Source: JAVZLQ01 sp049700035
Lineage (GTDB): Archaea; Thermoproteota; Bathyarchaeia; Bathyarchaeales; Bathycorpusculaceae
Length of the DNA: 64,000 nucleotides
Assembly: GCA_049700035.1 (NCBI GenBank)
Contig: JBNAWC010000002.1
Span: 1 to 64,000, forward strand
Reading direction: 5' to 3'
In this document: piece after piece, positions 1 through 8,485 of the stretch
How positions within the stretch are numbered: position 1 is the first letter of the stretch
Layout: each line of letters opens with the position of its first letter
Notes under the pieces: model-generated
What the model saw: the letters and a program-made list of their open reading frames with translations, nothing else
Database searches by the model: none
Told to the model about the DNA's origin: nothing
Made by a program: the position numbers and the translations under genes

Positions 1-37
1 CAGGGCTACGCCTTTGGCCAGGCTTGGCAACCCCCGC
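1..37 (-). tRNA. tRNA-Leu, 5' part only (window edge), probably anticodon GAG
   Basis: Read on the minus strand, the 37 bases form the 5' half of a class II tRNA: acceptor strand GCGGGGG, U8-U9, a D-arm GCCA...GGC with a long AGCCUGGCCAAA loop, and the 5' anticodon stem ending in C32-U33-G34. The acceptor and D-arm match archaeal tRNA-Leu. Because position 34 is G, the leucine anticodon would be GAG. The rest lies outside the window, so the variable arm and T-arm cannot be checked. A tRNA-Ser is the main alternative. Confidence 0.75.
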
Positions 38-110
38 TTGATGGTTTACCCTTTTTTACTTTCTATTTTTGGTTGGAATTAAATGTTGCTTTGGCTGGAA
101 ATCGCGTATT

Positions 111-554
111 TTAGATTATGCGGAAGTCTTCTTTGATTGTTGTTAGTACTATGTGGGTGTTTGTTCTTTCAACGTAGGGCAGCGATAATAGGCGTTTTGT
201 GAATTTGCTGAGTTCTTGGCGGTTTTTGAATTTTGCAATTATTATTGCGTCTATTAATCCCGTCACGTCGTAGACGCAGCAGACGTTTGGGAGCCTTGCA
301 ATTTCGTTTTCAACTTCTAATAGTCTGCCCTTTGAAACGGTTATTTCGCTTATTACTGTTAGTTCGTACCCTAATTTTTCATGGTCAAGTAAGGCTGAAT
401 ATCCCTGTATTATCCCCTCGTTTTCCATTCTTTTTATTCGCGACAAGACTGTGCCAACGGAGACGCCGCATTGGTCGGCTATTTGTCTCGACGACAGCCT
501 AGCATCAGAAGTTAAAGCTTTTAGTATTTTAACATCAGTTTCGTCTAGCGTCAT
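111..554 (-). CDS. Lrp/AsnC-family transcriptional regulator
   Basis: This 147-residue protein has the family layout: an N-terminal winged helix-turn-helix (residues about 3-50, LDETDVKILKALTSDARLSS then a recognition helix near SVGTVLSRIKRMENEG) and a C-terminal ligand-binding RAM-type domain. I chose the ATG at 552-554 because GGTGAGG precedes it; an upstream in-frame start would add 13 poorly conserved residues. It is divergent from glnA across a 140-bp shared promoter region. Lrp/AsnC proteins commonly sense amino acids, so control of glnA and of itself is a reasonable inference. The effector cannot be read from the sequence. Confidence 0.92.
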   Translation of the reverse strand: MTLDETDVKILKALTSDARLSSRQIADQCGVSVGTVLSRIKRMENEGIIQGYSALLDHEKLGYELTVISEITVSKGRLLEVENEIARLPNVCCVYDVTGLIDAIIIAKFKNRQELSKFTKRLLSLPYVERTNTHIVLTTIKEDFRII

Positions 555-694
555 AACCTCACCATCAAAACTGCACATCCATCCAATATACAACGTTTGT
601 TATTTAACATTTGCGCTTAATTTTAAAAATAAGCTTTTTATATTTATAAGAAATATTCTGTTCATTACAAGATTGTTCATTAACGAGGTGGAGT
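555..694. promoter_or_regulatory. Divergent lrp-glnA promoter region
   Basis: The 140-bp gap is AT-rich. The segment 635-650 (TTTTTATATTTATAAG) can serve as a TATA element in either direction. For glnA it would place transcription start near 670, giving a short leader; for the regulator it gives a longer leader. GAGGTGG at 685-691 is the glnA ribosome binding site. No experimental start site is known. Confidence 0.55.
659..682. promoter_or_regulatory. Tandem TGTTCATTA repeat in the glnA leader
   Basis: TGTTCATTA occurs at 659-667 and again, identically, at 674-682, a 15-bp period. It lies just downstream of the probable TATA element and upstream of the ribosome binding site, where a bound protein would block initiation. 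The core TGTTCA also occurs in the promoter regions of the glutamate genes near 28.5, 30.4 and 31.3 kb. Role as an operator is inferred. Confidence 0.5.
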
Positions 695-2098
695 TTGTTG
701 GTTGTTAAGCCATGCACAATCGAAAATCACGTTAAACAGTTTAATTTATGCGTTAGACTTATGAGGAATGCTGATTACATACTACTGCACTTTACGGACA
801 TTCTAGGATACCTTAAGGGAAGAACGATACCAGCTGAAGAAGGCGAAAATGCCCTAAAAGAAGGCGTAGGCTTTGACGGTTCCTCAATAGTTGGCGGTGT
901 CGGCATAGAAAAAAGCGACATGATTATGAAACCAGACCCAGCCACATTTACGGTTTGTCCACACTATTTTTACGAAAAAAGCGTTGCAAGCTTCATATGC
1001 GATATCTACAGACCAGATGGCAAACGCTTTGAAGGCGACCCGCGTTACATATGCCAGAAGACAATAGAAAAATCCTTGAATGATGGTTATAAGCCTACGG
1101 CTGCCGCAGAAATAGAATTTTACCTAGTGCAGAAAAATGAGAAAGGCGAAGTCGACCCAGTCGAAAACCACTTAATAGATAAGCATAGGTACTTTGACAT
1201 AGCCCCAGACAGGGATTTTACAGAACAGTACCGCATGGAATTGTCCAACGCCTTAAGCATTATGGGAATAACAGTTGAACGCCAACATCACGAAGTCGGC
1301 TCAGCACAAAACGAGATTACATTCAGATATTCAAACCCGCTGACAACGTCTGACAATATAATACGCTATAAGCTTGCGGCAAAAGCCGTAGCCGAAAAGA
1401 AGTACGGGTGGACAGCAACGTTTATGCCGAAACCTTGGTTTGGAAAGCCTGGAAGCGGAATGCACATTCACGTCGGCATTTTCGACGCAAAAAATGGGTC
1501 AAACATTTTTTATGATGGCAGAGGCTATGCGAATATTTCACAGAAATGCAGATACTTCATAGGCGGCTTACTAGAGCACGCAAGAGCTTTATGCGCCATC
1601 GTAGCCCCAACCGTAAACAGTTACAAGAGGCTTGTGCCAGGCTATGAAGCCCCAGTTTATGTTACATGGAGCAAAAGAAACCGCTCATCACTAATAAGAG
1701 TGCCAGAGTATTTCCCAGGGAAAGAAAACGAAGCAAGAATAGAGTTCAGATGTCCAGACCCGCTTTGCAACCCATATCTCACATATGCGGTGGTTCTAGA
1801 GGCTGGAATGGACGGAGTAAAAAGGAAAATTGACCCAGGAGAACCAGTTGAAGCGAATGTCTATCGTTTAAGCGAGTCACGGCGAAAAGAATTAGGCATA
1901 AAAGTTTTGCCAGCTTCCCTAAAAGAAGCGCTTGAAGAGTGGAAGAGTGATGATGTTTGTGTGCGGGTTTTGGGTAGGGAAAACGCTGAAAAATATTTCG
2001 AGTTAAAGATGCAGGAATGGAGAGAATACGAAAAACACGCTTCTGGAAATGACAGTCATGTAACATCTTGGGAGTTGCAGAAATATCTCTATGCTTAA
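695..2098 (+). CDS. glnA: Glutamine synthetase type I
   Basis: ATP-dependent ligation of ammonia to glutamate, the main entry of nitrogen into glutamine; GSI enzymes are cytosolic dodecamers. At 467 residues it has normal GSI length and shows the family motifs in order: the N-terminal beta-grasp FTDILG segment, KxxxFDGSS-like GVGFDGSSIVG, the metal and substrate glutamates in AAAEIEFYLV and HHEVGSAQNEI, GSGMHIH, NSYKRLVPGYEAPVY, NRSSLIRVP and ARIEFRCPD. There is no adenylylation-loop tyrosine motif (NLYxLP), which fits the GSI-alpha type not controlled by adenylylation. The start is TTG at 695 or, better spaced from GAGGTGG, TTG at 698. The leader carries a tandem TGTTCATTA repeat. Confidence 0.97.
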   Translation: MLVVKPCTIENHVKQFNLCVRLMRNADYILLHFTDILGYLKGRTIPAEEGENALKEGVGFDGSSIVGGVGIEKSDMIMKPDPATFTVCPHYFYEKSVASFICDIYRPDGKRFEGDPRYICQKTIEKSLNDGYKPTAAAEIEFYLVQKNEKGEVDPVENHLIDKHRYFDIAPDRDFTEQYRMELSNALSIMGITVERQHHEVGSAQNEITFRYSNPLTTSDNIIRYKLAAKAVAEKKYGWTATFMPKPWFGKPGSGMHIHVGIFDAKNGSNIFYDGRGYANISQKCRYFIGGLLEHARALCAIVAPTVNSYKRLVPGYEAPVYVTWSKRNRSSLIRVPEYFPGKENEARIEFRCPDPLCNPYLTYAVVLEAGMDGVKRKIDPGEPVEANVYRLSESRRKELGIKVLPASLKEALEEWKSDDVCVRVLGRENAEKYFELKMQEWREYEKHASGNDSHVTSWELQKYLYA

Positions 2099-2136
2099 GT
2101 ATAAGGGCAAGTTTGTAATGCGAAAGGACGATAAAA

Positions 2137-3681
2137 ATGAAGTATGACACGATACTTGTCCTCGATTTTGGTGGACAATACTGCCACCTCATAGGAAGGA
2201 GAATAAGAGAAAATGGAGTATACTCGGAAATTGTTGCACACGACATAAAACCAGAGGAAATTGCGATTCTAAAAGAAAAATTTAACGTAAAAGGACTAAT
2301 TTTATCTGGCGGTCCAGCAAGCGTCTACGAGGCGCATGCGCCAAAAATACACAGGGAAATTTTGGATTTGGGACTGCCGATTTTAGGCTTATGTTATGGA
2401 CACCAGCTTATCGCTCAAATTGTGGGTGGCAAGGTTGAAAGAGCAGAGAATAAAGAGTACGGCGTATCCTATGTGACTGTGGACAAGCCAGTGGGTGTAT
2501 TAAAGGGGATGGAGCGGAAGGAAAAAGTTTGGATGAGTCACGGTGATACTGTTTTCGCCTTGCCAAGCGAATTTGAGATTTTGGCGCATACGGAAAATTG
2601 TCCGGTTGCTGCTTTTAGACATAAGGAAAAGCCGATTTATGGTTTACAGTGGCATCCAGAAGTTGTCCACACAGAAAAGGGCATGCAGATGCTTAGAAAC
2701 TTCATATTTGAAGTTTGCAAGTGTAAGGCAAACTGGAGAATGGAAGACCAAATTGAGAAAATGGTTAATGAAATAAAGGCGGAAGTCGGCGGAGGAAAAG
2801 CAATAATCGCCCTAAGCGGAGGCATAGACTCAAGCGTTGCAACAGCACTTGCAGCAAAAGCCATAGGAGACAGGCTTACAGCAGTCTTCGTTGACCATGG
2901 TTTCATGCGGGAAGGCGAACCAGAATTTGTCAGAGAGGTTTTTGAAAAATTCAAAATAAACTTGCTGATTGTGGATGCGCAGGAAAGGTTTTTGGCGAGA
3001 CTCAAGGGGGTGACAGACCCTGAAAAGAAGAGGAAAATTATAGGCGAGGAGTTCATAAGAGTTTTTGAGGAAATAGCTGAGAAAGCTGGTGCTGATTACC
3101 TTATTCAAGGAACAATTTATCCAGATAGAATTGAGTCGGGATTTAGGAAGTTCTCTGACAAAATAAAGACACATCATAACGTTGCTGGTTTGCCGACAAA
3201 AATAAAGTTCAAAAAGATTGTTGAGCCTCTACGCGATTTGTATAAGGATGAAGTTAGAAGGGTTGCCAACATGCTTGGATTGCCGAAGGAGATAGTTTTT
3301 AGACAGCCATTTCCAGGTCCAGGCTTAGCGGTTAGGGTGATTGGCGAATTAACGAAAGAAAAAGTTAGCATCGCGAAGAAGGCGGATAAGATTGTGGTGG
3401 AAGAAATTGAAAAGGGCGGTTTGGCGGAGAACTTGTGGCAGTACTTCGCCGTTTTAACAAACACAAAGGCTACTGGTGTAAAAGGAGATGCAAGGGCATA
3501 CGGTCATGTTGTTGCCGTAAGAATTGTAGAAAGCCGCGAGGCAATGACGGCGAGCTTCGCTAAAATTCCCTACGAGGTTTTGGAGAAAATCTCAACGAGA
3601 ATAACTAATGAAATTCCAGAGGTTACACGTGTCGTTTATGATATAACGCGCGCGCGCGCGTTCGTACTTCAGACATTATAG
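2137..3681 (+). CDS. guaA: GMP synthase (glutamine-hydrolysing), single-chain
   Basis: Converts XMP to GMP using glutamine and ATP. Both halves are fused in one 514-residue chain: a class I glutamine amidotransferase with Cys86 (GLCYGHQ) and the His173/Glu175 pair (QWHPE), then an ATP pyrophosphatase with the PP-loop LSGGIDSS at about 226-233 and the C-terminal dimerisation domain. Many euryarchaea encode the halves separately. It follows glnA by 38 bp, so glutamine supply and use may be co-transcribed. The C-terminus is odd: after VVYDIT the conserved KPPxTIEWE tail is replaced by RARAFVLQTL, beginning at a (CG)7 tract. A frameshift or sequence error there is possible. Confidence 0.95.
   Translation: MKYDTILVLDFGGQYCHLIGRRIRENGVYSEIVAHDIKPEEIAILKEKFNVKGLILSGGPASVYEAHAPKIHREILDLGLPILGLCYGHQLIAQIVGGKVERAENKEYGVSYVTVDKPVGVLKGMERKEKVWMSHGDTVFALPSEFEILAHTENCPVAAFRHKEKPIYGLQWHPEVVHTEKGMQMLRNFIFEVCKCKANWRMEDQIEKMVNEIKAEVGGGKAIIALSGGIDSSVATALAAKAIGDRLTAVFVDHGFMREGEPEFVREVFEKFKINLLIVDAQERFLARLKGVTDPEKKRKIIGEEFIRVFEEIAEKAGADYLIQGTIYPDRIESGFRKFSDKIKTHHNVAGLPTKIKFKKIVEPLRDLYKDEVRRVANMLGLPKEIVFRQPFPGPGLAVRVIGELTKEKVSIAKKADKIVVEEIEKGGLAENLWQYFAVLTNTKATGVKGDARAYGHVVAVRIVESREAMTASFAKIPYEVLEKISTRITNEIPEVTRVVYDITRARAFVLQTL
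3647..3660. repeat. (CG)7 dinucleotide tract at the 3' end of guaA
   Basis: Fourteen bases of perfect alternating CG occur in otherwise AT-rich DNA and encode the RARA of the aberrant GuaA tail. Such tracts slip during replication and are prone to base-calling errors. Confidence 0.9.
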
Positions 3682-3757
3682 GGTCGGCTTGCCTCCGTGG
3701 AGCAAAAATCAAACTTGAAAAGGGATAAAATAAGTTTTTCGCAGCTTGCCCTAATGC

Positions 3758-4516
3758 TCAAACCTTGGATTTCTGCATTAACTCTTCAATTTTAGCGTTC
3801 TTGAGCGCATTAACATGCCTTGACAGTTCTTCGACGACTGCCTCAAAAACGCGTTTGCCCTTTTCAGCTGACGCGGTTTTGGACTTGCCGAAAACGCCCC
3901 ACGACGTATAATCTACCGTGTCAAACGGAAGCCCCACACCCTCTGTTTGCAACACGCTTTCACGTGGCACATCATCCACGGCTTTAATCATATCCACAAG
4001 CTCTGGATGCAACAGCAAGTTCATTGAAGTTTCCTCGGCACATGCATGCCGCCTTTCATCTGGCTCGAACAATTCTGGGAGTAGCTTGCTTGCTGCTGGC
4101 CACCACTGGAAGACTGAGATGAATATTCCGTTTTCCCTTAATTTTCTGGCTAAGTCGATGAGGGTGTTAAAATTGCCGCCGTGCCCATTGACTATGACGA
4201 TTTTCTTTACGCCATAATAGTTGAGTGATGAGCAAACGTCTTTTACATATTCCTGAAGCGTTTCGGGTCTTATGGAAATTGTCCCCCAAAACTGTTTGTG
4301 ATGCGAGCTAACGCCGAAAGGAACAACTTGAACGCATAGGACGCCCGTTCGTTTGGCAACTTCCTCCGCCAACGCCTTTGCTATAAAGTGGTCCGTTCCC
4401 AAGGGGTTATGGGGTCCATGCTGCTCATTTGACCCAACCGGAATAATGGCAACGTCGTTCTTTTCAAAATATTCTTTGGCTTCAGTCCAGCTCATCTCGT
4501 GAAGCAATACCCGCAT
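3758..4516 (-). CDS. Creatininase-family amidohydrolase
   Basis: This 252-residue protein belongs to the creatininase family of metal-dependent amidohydrolases, which also includes FAPy deformylase and the mycofactocin protein MftE. Visible signatures are VGSNEQHGPHNPLGTD (metal-binding Glu, His and Asp near residues 30-43), the GHGGN motif in VNGHGGNF, and the ACAEETSM segment with a further metal-binding Glu. The ATG at 4514-4516 has GGAGG upstream at a good distance; an upstream in-frame start would extend it 22 residues with no family resemblance. It is convergent with guaA and divergent from the next gene. The substrate cannot be told from sequence. Confidence 0.85.
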   Translation of the reverse strand: MRVLLHEMSWTEAKEYFEKNDVAIIPVGSNEQHGPHNPLGTDHFIAKALAEEVAKRTGVLCVQVVPFGVSSHHKQFWGTISIRPETLQEYVKDVCSSLNYYGVKKIVIVNGHGGNFNTLIDLARKLRENGIFISVFQWWPAASKLLPELFEPDERRHACAEETSMNLLLHPELVDMIKAVDDVPRESVLQTEGVGLPFDTVDYTSWGVFGKSKTASAEKGKRVFEAVVEELSRHVNALKNAKIEELMQKSKV

Positions 4517-4562
4517 TCTACAAAGCCTCCATTTCTGGGAATTCTTATATTGTAATGCACGC

Positions 4563-4571
4563 GAATATAAG
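4563..4571 (+). promoter_or_regulatory. TATA-like element for a probably leaderless transcript
   Basis: GAATATAAG lies about 24-30 bp upstream of the GTG at 4592, and no Shine-Dalgarno motif precedes that GTG. The spacing fits an archaeal promoter whose transcript begins at or near the start codon. Confidence 0.4.
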
Positions 4572-4591
4572 TCTGCAGTCAAAAAGCACAG

Positions 4592-5686
4592 GTGAAAACA
4601 TTGAAGGCGCTGATTCTCGCTGGAGGCTTCGGCACAAGGCTTAGACCATTAAGTTGTACAAGACCAAAAATCCTTTTCCCAATACTTAACAAGCCACTGT
4701 TACAATGGACGTTTGAAAGGCTCGCGCGGAACGGCATAAAAGAGGTTATACTTGCGGTTAATAAGCAAACCGAATTCTTCATTAAACAGCAGAGAACCCA
4801 AAAATGCGGATTATGCGTAATTTACTCGCTGGACCCGCCTAAAATGCCGTTGGGAACCGGCGGACCAGTAAAAAAGGCTGAAAAACTCATTGGACATGAT
4901 TCGCCGTTTCTGGTTTTGAATGGCGACATATTTGCAGATGTAAATTACACGGAAATATTGAAAGATCACGATGAAAACAAGGCTGTTGCGACAATAGCCC
5001 TTCACGAAGTTGAGGACCCGAGCAGATTTGGCGTCGCCGAATTGGATGGAAAACGCATAAAAAGATTCATTGAAAAACCGCGAAAGGAAGAAGCCCCCAC
5101 CAACCTAATAAACGCTGGCGTTTACGTCCTAAGTCCAAAAATTTTTGATTACATACCAAGCGGACGCATGGTTTCCCTTGAATGTGAGACATTTCCAAAA
5201 CTTGCAGAAGAAGGAAAACTTTACGGTTACATTTTTAACGGCTTGTGGTCTGACGTGGGCAAACCCGAAGATTACATGGAAATAAACAAGGTTTTGCTGA
5301 ACACACTTCAGAGCAAATGCGAACGTAAAATTTCGGGTAAGGGAGAAATTAGAGAACCCGTAGCAATTGACAAGGGAGTTTCAATAGGTGAAAAATCAAT
5401 TGTGGGACCAAACACCGTTTTAGGCAGAAATGTAAAGGTTGGACGAAACGTGCGAATACAAAATGCCATAATTTTCCCAGAAACCACCATTTTAGATTAT
5501 GCGTCCATCAGCAACGCAATAATTGGCGAACATGTAGTTATTGGAAGAAAAGCGAAAATTGGAGGAGGATGCATCCTCGCCGACGGCGTCAAAGTAAGGG
5601 ATGAGGTTTCTCTTGTGAAAAGGGTTTCAGTCTGCCCATTAAAGGAGGTTTCCAGTAACACTGCAACATTTGAATGCATCATTTAG
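4592..5686 (+). CDS. NDP-sugar pyrophosphorylase, probably mannose-1-phosphate guanylyltransferase
   Basis: The 364-residue protein has an N-terminal nucleotidyltransferase domain (residues 1-235) with LILAGGFGTRLRPLS, the RPKILFP lysine motif, the metal-binding aspartate in LNGDIFAD and a WSDVGKPEDY motif like that of GDP-mannose pyrophosphorylases. From about 255 onward, hexapeptide repeats rich in I-x-x-G form a left-handed beta-helix. It makes an NDP-sugar from a sugar 1-phosphate and NTP. GlmU-like glucosamine-1-phosphate transferases share this architecture, so the sugar is uncertain. The following phosphohexomutase gene would supply the sugar 1-phosphate. Start is GTG at 4592, probably leaderless. 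Confidence 0.88.
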   Translation: MKTLKALILAGGFGTRLRPLSCTRPKILFPILNKPLLQWTFERLARNGIKEVILAVNKQTEFFIKQQRTQKCGLCVIYSLDPPKMPLGTGGPVKKAEKLIGHDSPFLVLNGDIFADVNYTEILKDHDENKAVATIALHEVEDPSRFGVAELDGKRIKRFIEKPRKEEAPTNLINAGVYVLSPKIFDYIPSGRMVSLECETFPKLAEEGKLYGYIFNGLWSDVGKPEDYMEINKVLLNTLQSKCERKISGKGEIREPVAIDKGVSIGEKSIVGPNTVLGRNVKVGRNVRIQNAIIFPETTILDYASISNAIIGEHVVIGRKAKIGGGCILADGVKVRDEVSLVKRVSVCPLKEVSSNTATFECII

Positions 5687-5705
5687 GATTAAAGGAGTGA
5701 TGGGT

Positions 5706-7079
5706 ATGTTAGGCGCAAGAAGGCTTTTTGGAACAAACGGAATTCGCGGAATAGTGAATAAGGAATTAACTCCAGAAACTGCTGTAAAAATAGGAGGGGC
5801 AGTAGGTACATTCTTTAAAAAGGGAAAACTAATTGTTGGACATGACGCAAGAACAAGCGGACCAATGCTAACAAACGCTGTTATTGCTGGCTTAAATGCC
5901 GCTGGATGCGACGTATTTTTTGGTGGAATGGCTCCAACCCCAGCGCTACAGTACGCAACAAAAAATCGCAAAATGGATGGCGGAGTAATAATAACCGCTT
6001 CACACAACCCGCCAGAATACAATGGAATAAAGGTCTTATGGAGTGACGGAATAGAGCTTTCACGCGAACAAGAAATTGAAATTGAAAACATATTCTTCGA
6101 TGAAAAACTACGCCGTGTTGAATGGAGCGCTGTAGGAAAAGTAAGCGCTGTCAACGGCATAATCGAAGAATACATAGAAGCCGTAAAAAAACACGTAAAT
6201 GTAGATAAAATAGCTAAAAGGCGCTACCACGTTGTCATTGATGCTGCCAACAGCGTCGGCAACCTAGCAATACCACGCCTAACCCGCGAGTTGGGATGTA
6301 AAGTCACAACAATAAATGGAGACATTGATGGAACGTTTCCTGGGAGGATGCCCGAACCCCGACCTGAAAATTTAGGCGAGTTAGCCTTGACTGTAAAGGC
6401 TGTTAAAGCTGATTTAGGCGTCGCCTTTGATGGAGACGCTGACCGCGCCATATTTGTTGATGAACTTGGAGAAATCCACTGGGGAGACAAAACATTCGCT
6501 TTGGTTGAAAAACATTTTTTGAAACTGAATCCAGGCGAAAAAATTGTAACACCAGTAAGTTCCTCAACCCTAATTAGCGACATTGCTGACGCTTACGGTG
6601 GAGAACTTGTCCTAACAAAAGTTGGCAGCGTAACCGTTTCCCAAACAATGAAGAAGCTTAAGGCAAAGCTTGGAGGAGAAGAAAATGGTGGAATATTCTA
6701 TGGACCACACCAGCCAGTTAGAGATGGCGCAATGGCAACAGCCTTAATCTTGAACATCATGGCTGAAAGTGGAAGGAAACTTTCAAGCTTGTTGGGGGAA
6801 CTGCCCAAATACTTTATAGAGAAAGGAAAAGTTGAATGCCCAGAAAACCTAAAGTCAAAAACGCTTGAGAAGCTTATAGAGCAGGCTAAGGGACAAAACA
6901 TAAACACTATAGACGGGATAAAAGTGTGGTTTGAAGATAAAAGCGCAATTCTTGTGAGGCCAAGCGGAACAGAGCCAATCTACAGATTATACGCTGAAGC
7001 TAAAAGTAGGAAGAGGGCAAAACAGCTTGTAGATGAATACTCGCTGAAGCTTAAACAAATAATAAAAAGTCTAAGTTAG
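5706..7079 (+). CDS. glmM: Phosphohexomutase (phosphoglucosamine mutase / phosphomannomutase)
   Basis: This alpha-D-phosphohexomutase of 457 residues moves phosphate between C6 and C1 of a hexose or hexosamine. Motifs in order are FGTNGIRG, the phosphoserine loop TASHNPPEYNGIK, the metal-binding DGDADRA, the sugar-binding GEENGG and the C-terminal phosphate-binding RPSGTEPIYRLYAE. I set the start at ATG 5706, eight bases after GGAG at 5694-5697; upstream codons overlapping the preceding stop are less likely. GlmM and ManB activities are not separable by sequence alone. It lies 19 bp after the pyrophosphorylase gene, implying an operon. Confidence 0.88.
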   Translation: MLGARRLFGTNGIRGIVNKELTPETAVKIGGAVGTFFKKGKLIVGHDARTSGPMLTNAVIAGLNAAGCDVFFGGMAPTPALQYATKNRKMDGGVIITASHNPPEYNGIKVLWSDGIELSREQEIEIENIFFDEKLRRVEWSAVGKVSAVNGIIEEYIEAVKKHVNVDKIAKRRYHVVIDAANSVGNLAIPRLTRELGCKVTTINGDIDGTFPGRMPEPRPENLGELALTVKAVKADLGVAFDGDADRAIFVDELGEIHWGDKTFALVEKHFLKLNPGEKIVTPVSSSTLISDIADAYGGELVLTKVGSVTVSQTMKKLKAKLGGEENGGIFYGPHQPVRDGAMATALILNIMAESGRKLSSLLGELPKYFIEKGKVECPENLKSKTLEKLIEQAKGQNINTIDGIKVWFEDKSAILVRPSGTEPIYRLYAEAKSRKRAKQLVDEYSLKLKQIIKSLS

Positions 7080-7111
7080 TGTGAAACCAAACTTTGCGTG
7101 GAGAAAATGAA

Positions 7112-8485
7112 ATGTCGTTAAATCTTCTGCACTTAAAACCAGAGGACTTAGATACAACGGAAAAACATGCAAACTACACTGTGGGCGTGATTGGTTGCAG
7201 ACACGTAGGCATTTTTCACGCGTGGCTTTCGCTTGAAAAGGGATTCAAAGTCTACTGTGCAGACGCGGACAGAATTGTGCTGAACAGCATTGCGAAGGGG
7301 AAGATTCCCTTCATACAAAACGAAATAGCGTTAAAAATGAAAAACTGCATTAAAAGCGGGACGCTAAACTTAACAACAGACGCTAAAGTGGCTGCATCAC
7401 AAAGTAACATAATCATCATAGCGGTTCCCGCGGAAGTGGATGACAAGGGAAAAATCGACTACTTGAAAGTTGAGAACATGTGTAAACAGGTTGGTTTAGG
7501 ACTCCGCCGCGGTTCTTTAGTAATCCTAACTAGTCCTGTTGGTGTAGGCACAACACAATCTTTGATAAAAGAACGCTTAGAAAACTCTTCTGGACTCAAA
7601 TGCGGTGTTGATTTTGGACTAGCCTACAGTCCAGTGAAATCTCTAGATGGACAAACGCTGGAGGCAATAGAGAAAGGTGAGAGAATTATTGCAGCGTTTG
7701 ACAAGGACAGCTTAAACGCCGCTTCAATCTTCATGGAAAACATTACCAAATGCAACCTAAAGAAGACACTGAACGTGAAGGCTGCTGAGGCAGCAACAAT
7801 TTTTGAAGCAATACAAAATAATACACGCACTGCATTGGCTAGGGAGTTCGCAGTTTTCTGTGAAAAGGCTGGAATAGACTGCATGGAAGTCACCAAACTT
7901 TTGAAGAGAGAGCTAAACACGCTATTTTCTGCGGTCTGCTTTGACGATACATACTGCATTGAACAAATCTTTTTTTTAGAGGACTCTGAAAACTTTAACA
8001 TAAAAACGCGCATTCTGAAAGCCGTTGATGATATAAACCTAGCAATAGCTAAGCATGCGGCAAACCTGATTAGAGATGCCTTAAAAAGCTGTTCAAAGAC
8101 CATGCGCAGAGCAAGAATTGCCATTTTGGGAATAACACGTTCAAGAAACACGAAAACACCTCCTAAAAATGCGGCAACAGAACTGATTAGGATTTTGAAC
8201 GCTGCAGGCGCGAGACCAAGCGTTTACGACCCATACGTCACTGTTGAAGAGGTAAGCGAAATTTCAAATTTAAGAAAAAGTTTGGTTGATGCCTTGGAGG
8301 GAGCGGACTGCGCTGTAATACTGACTGGACATGACGCGTTTAGGCGTTTAAACCTCAAAGAAATGAAGGTTATCATGAAAATGCCAGCCGCCATTGTGGA
8401 TTTAGAGGGAACAATGGAACCATTAGAGGTTGAAAAAGAAGGGTTCATATATCGTGGTTTGGGAAGAGGGGTGTGGACAAAATGA
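7112..8485 (+). CDS. UDP-glucose/GDP-mannose dehydrogenase-family protein, degenerate active site
   Basis: Length (457 residues) and fold match the UDP-sugar dehydrogenase family: N-terminal Rossmann domain, central helical dimerisation domain (AREFAVFCEKAGID) and C-terminal UDP-binding domain (ILGITRSRNTKTPPKNAATELI, then ILTGHDAFRRL). Key residues are altered. The nucleotide-binding GxGxxG reads GCRHVG; the AEMTK...EN segment reads AEAAT...EA, losing the usual Lys and Asn; and the GxGGxCxPKD loop is replaced by SAVCFDDTYC, keeping a cysteine but not the glycines. The gene is intact and overlaps its neighbour by ATGA, so it is probably expressed. It may be a non-oxidising paralogue or act on an unusual substrate. 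Start at ATG 7112 follows GGAG. Confidence 0.75.
   Translation: MSLNLLHLKPEDLDTTEKHANYTVGVIGCRHVGIFHAWLSLEKGFKVYCADADRIVLNSIAKGKIPFIQNEIALKMKNCIKSGTLNLTTDAKVAASQSNIIIIAVPAEVDDKGKIDYLKVENMCKQVGLGLRRGSLVILTSPVGVGTTQSLIKERLENSSGLKCGVDFGLAYSPVKSLDGQTLEAIEKGERIIAAFDKDSLNAASIFMENITKCNLKKTLNVKAAEAATIFEAIQNNTRTALAREFAVFCEKAGIDCMEVTKLLKRELNTLFSAVCFDDTYCIEQIFFLEDSENFNIKTRILKAVDDINLAIAKHAANLIRDALKSCSKTMRRARIAILGITRSRNTKTPPKNAATELIRILNAAGARPSVYDPYVTVEEVSEISNLRKSLVDALEGADCAVILTGHDAFRRLNLKEMKVIMKMPAAIVDLEGTMEPLEVEKEGFIYRGLGRGVWTK

Noticed and set aside
233..708. Two open frames on the plus strand over the Lrp/AsnC gene.
   Set aside because: They are antisense to a clear family member, have no ribosome binding site and encode low-complexity Arg/Leu-rich peptides.
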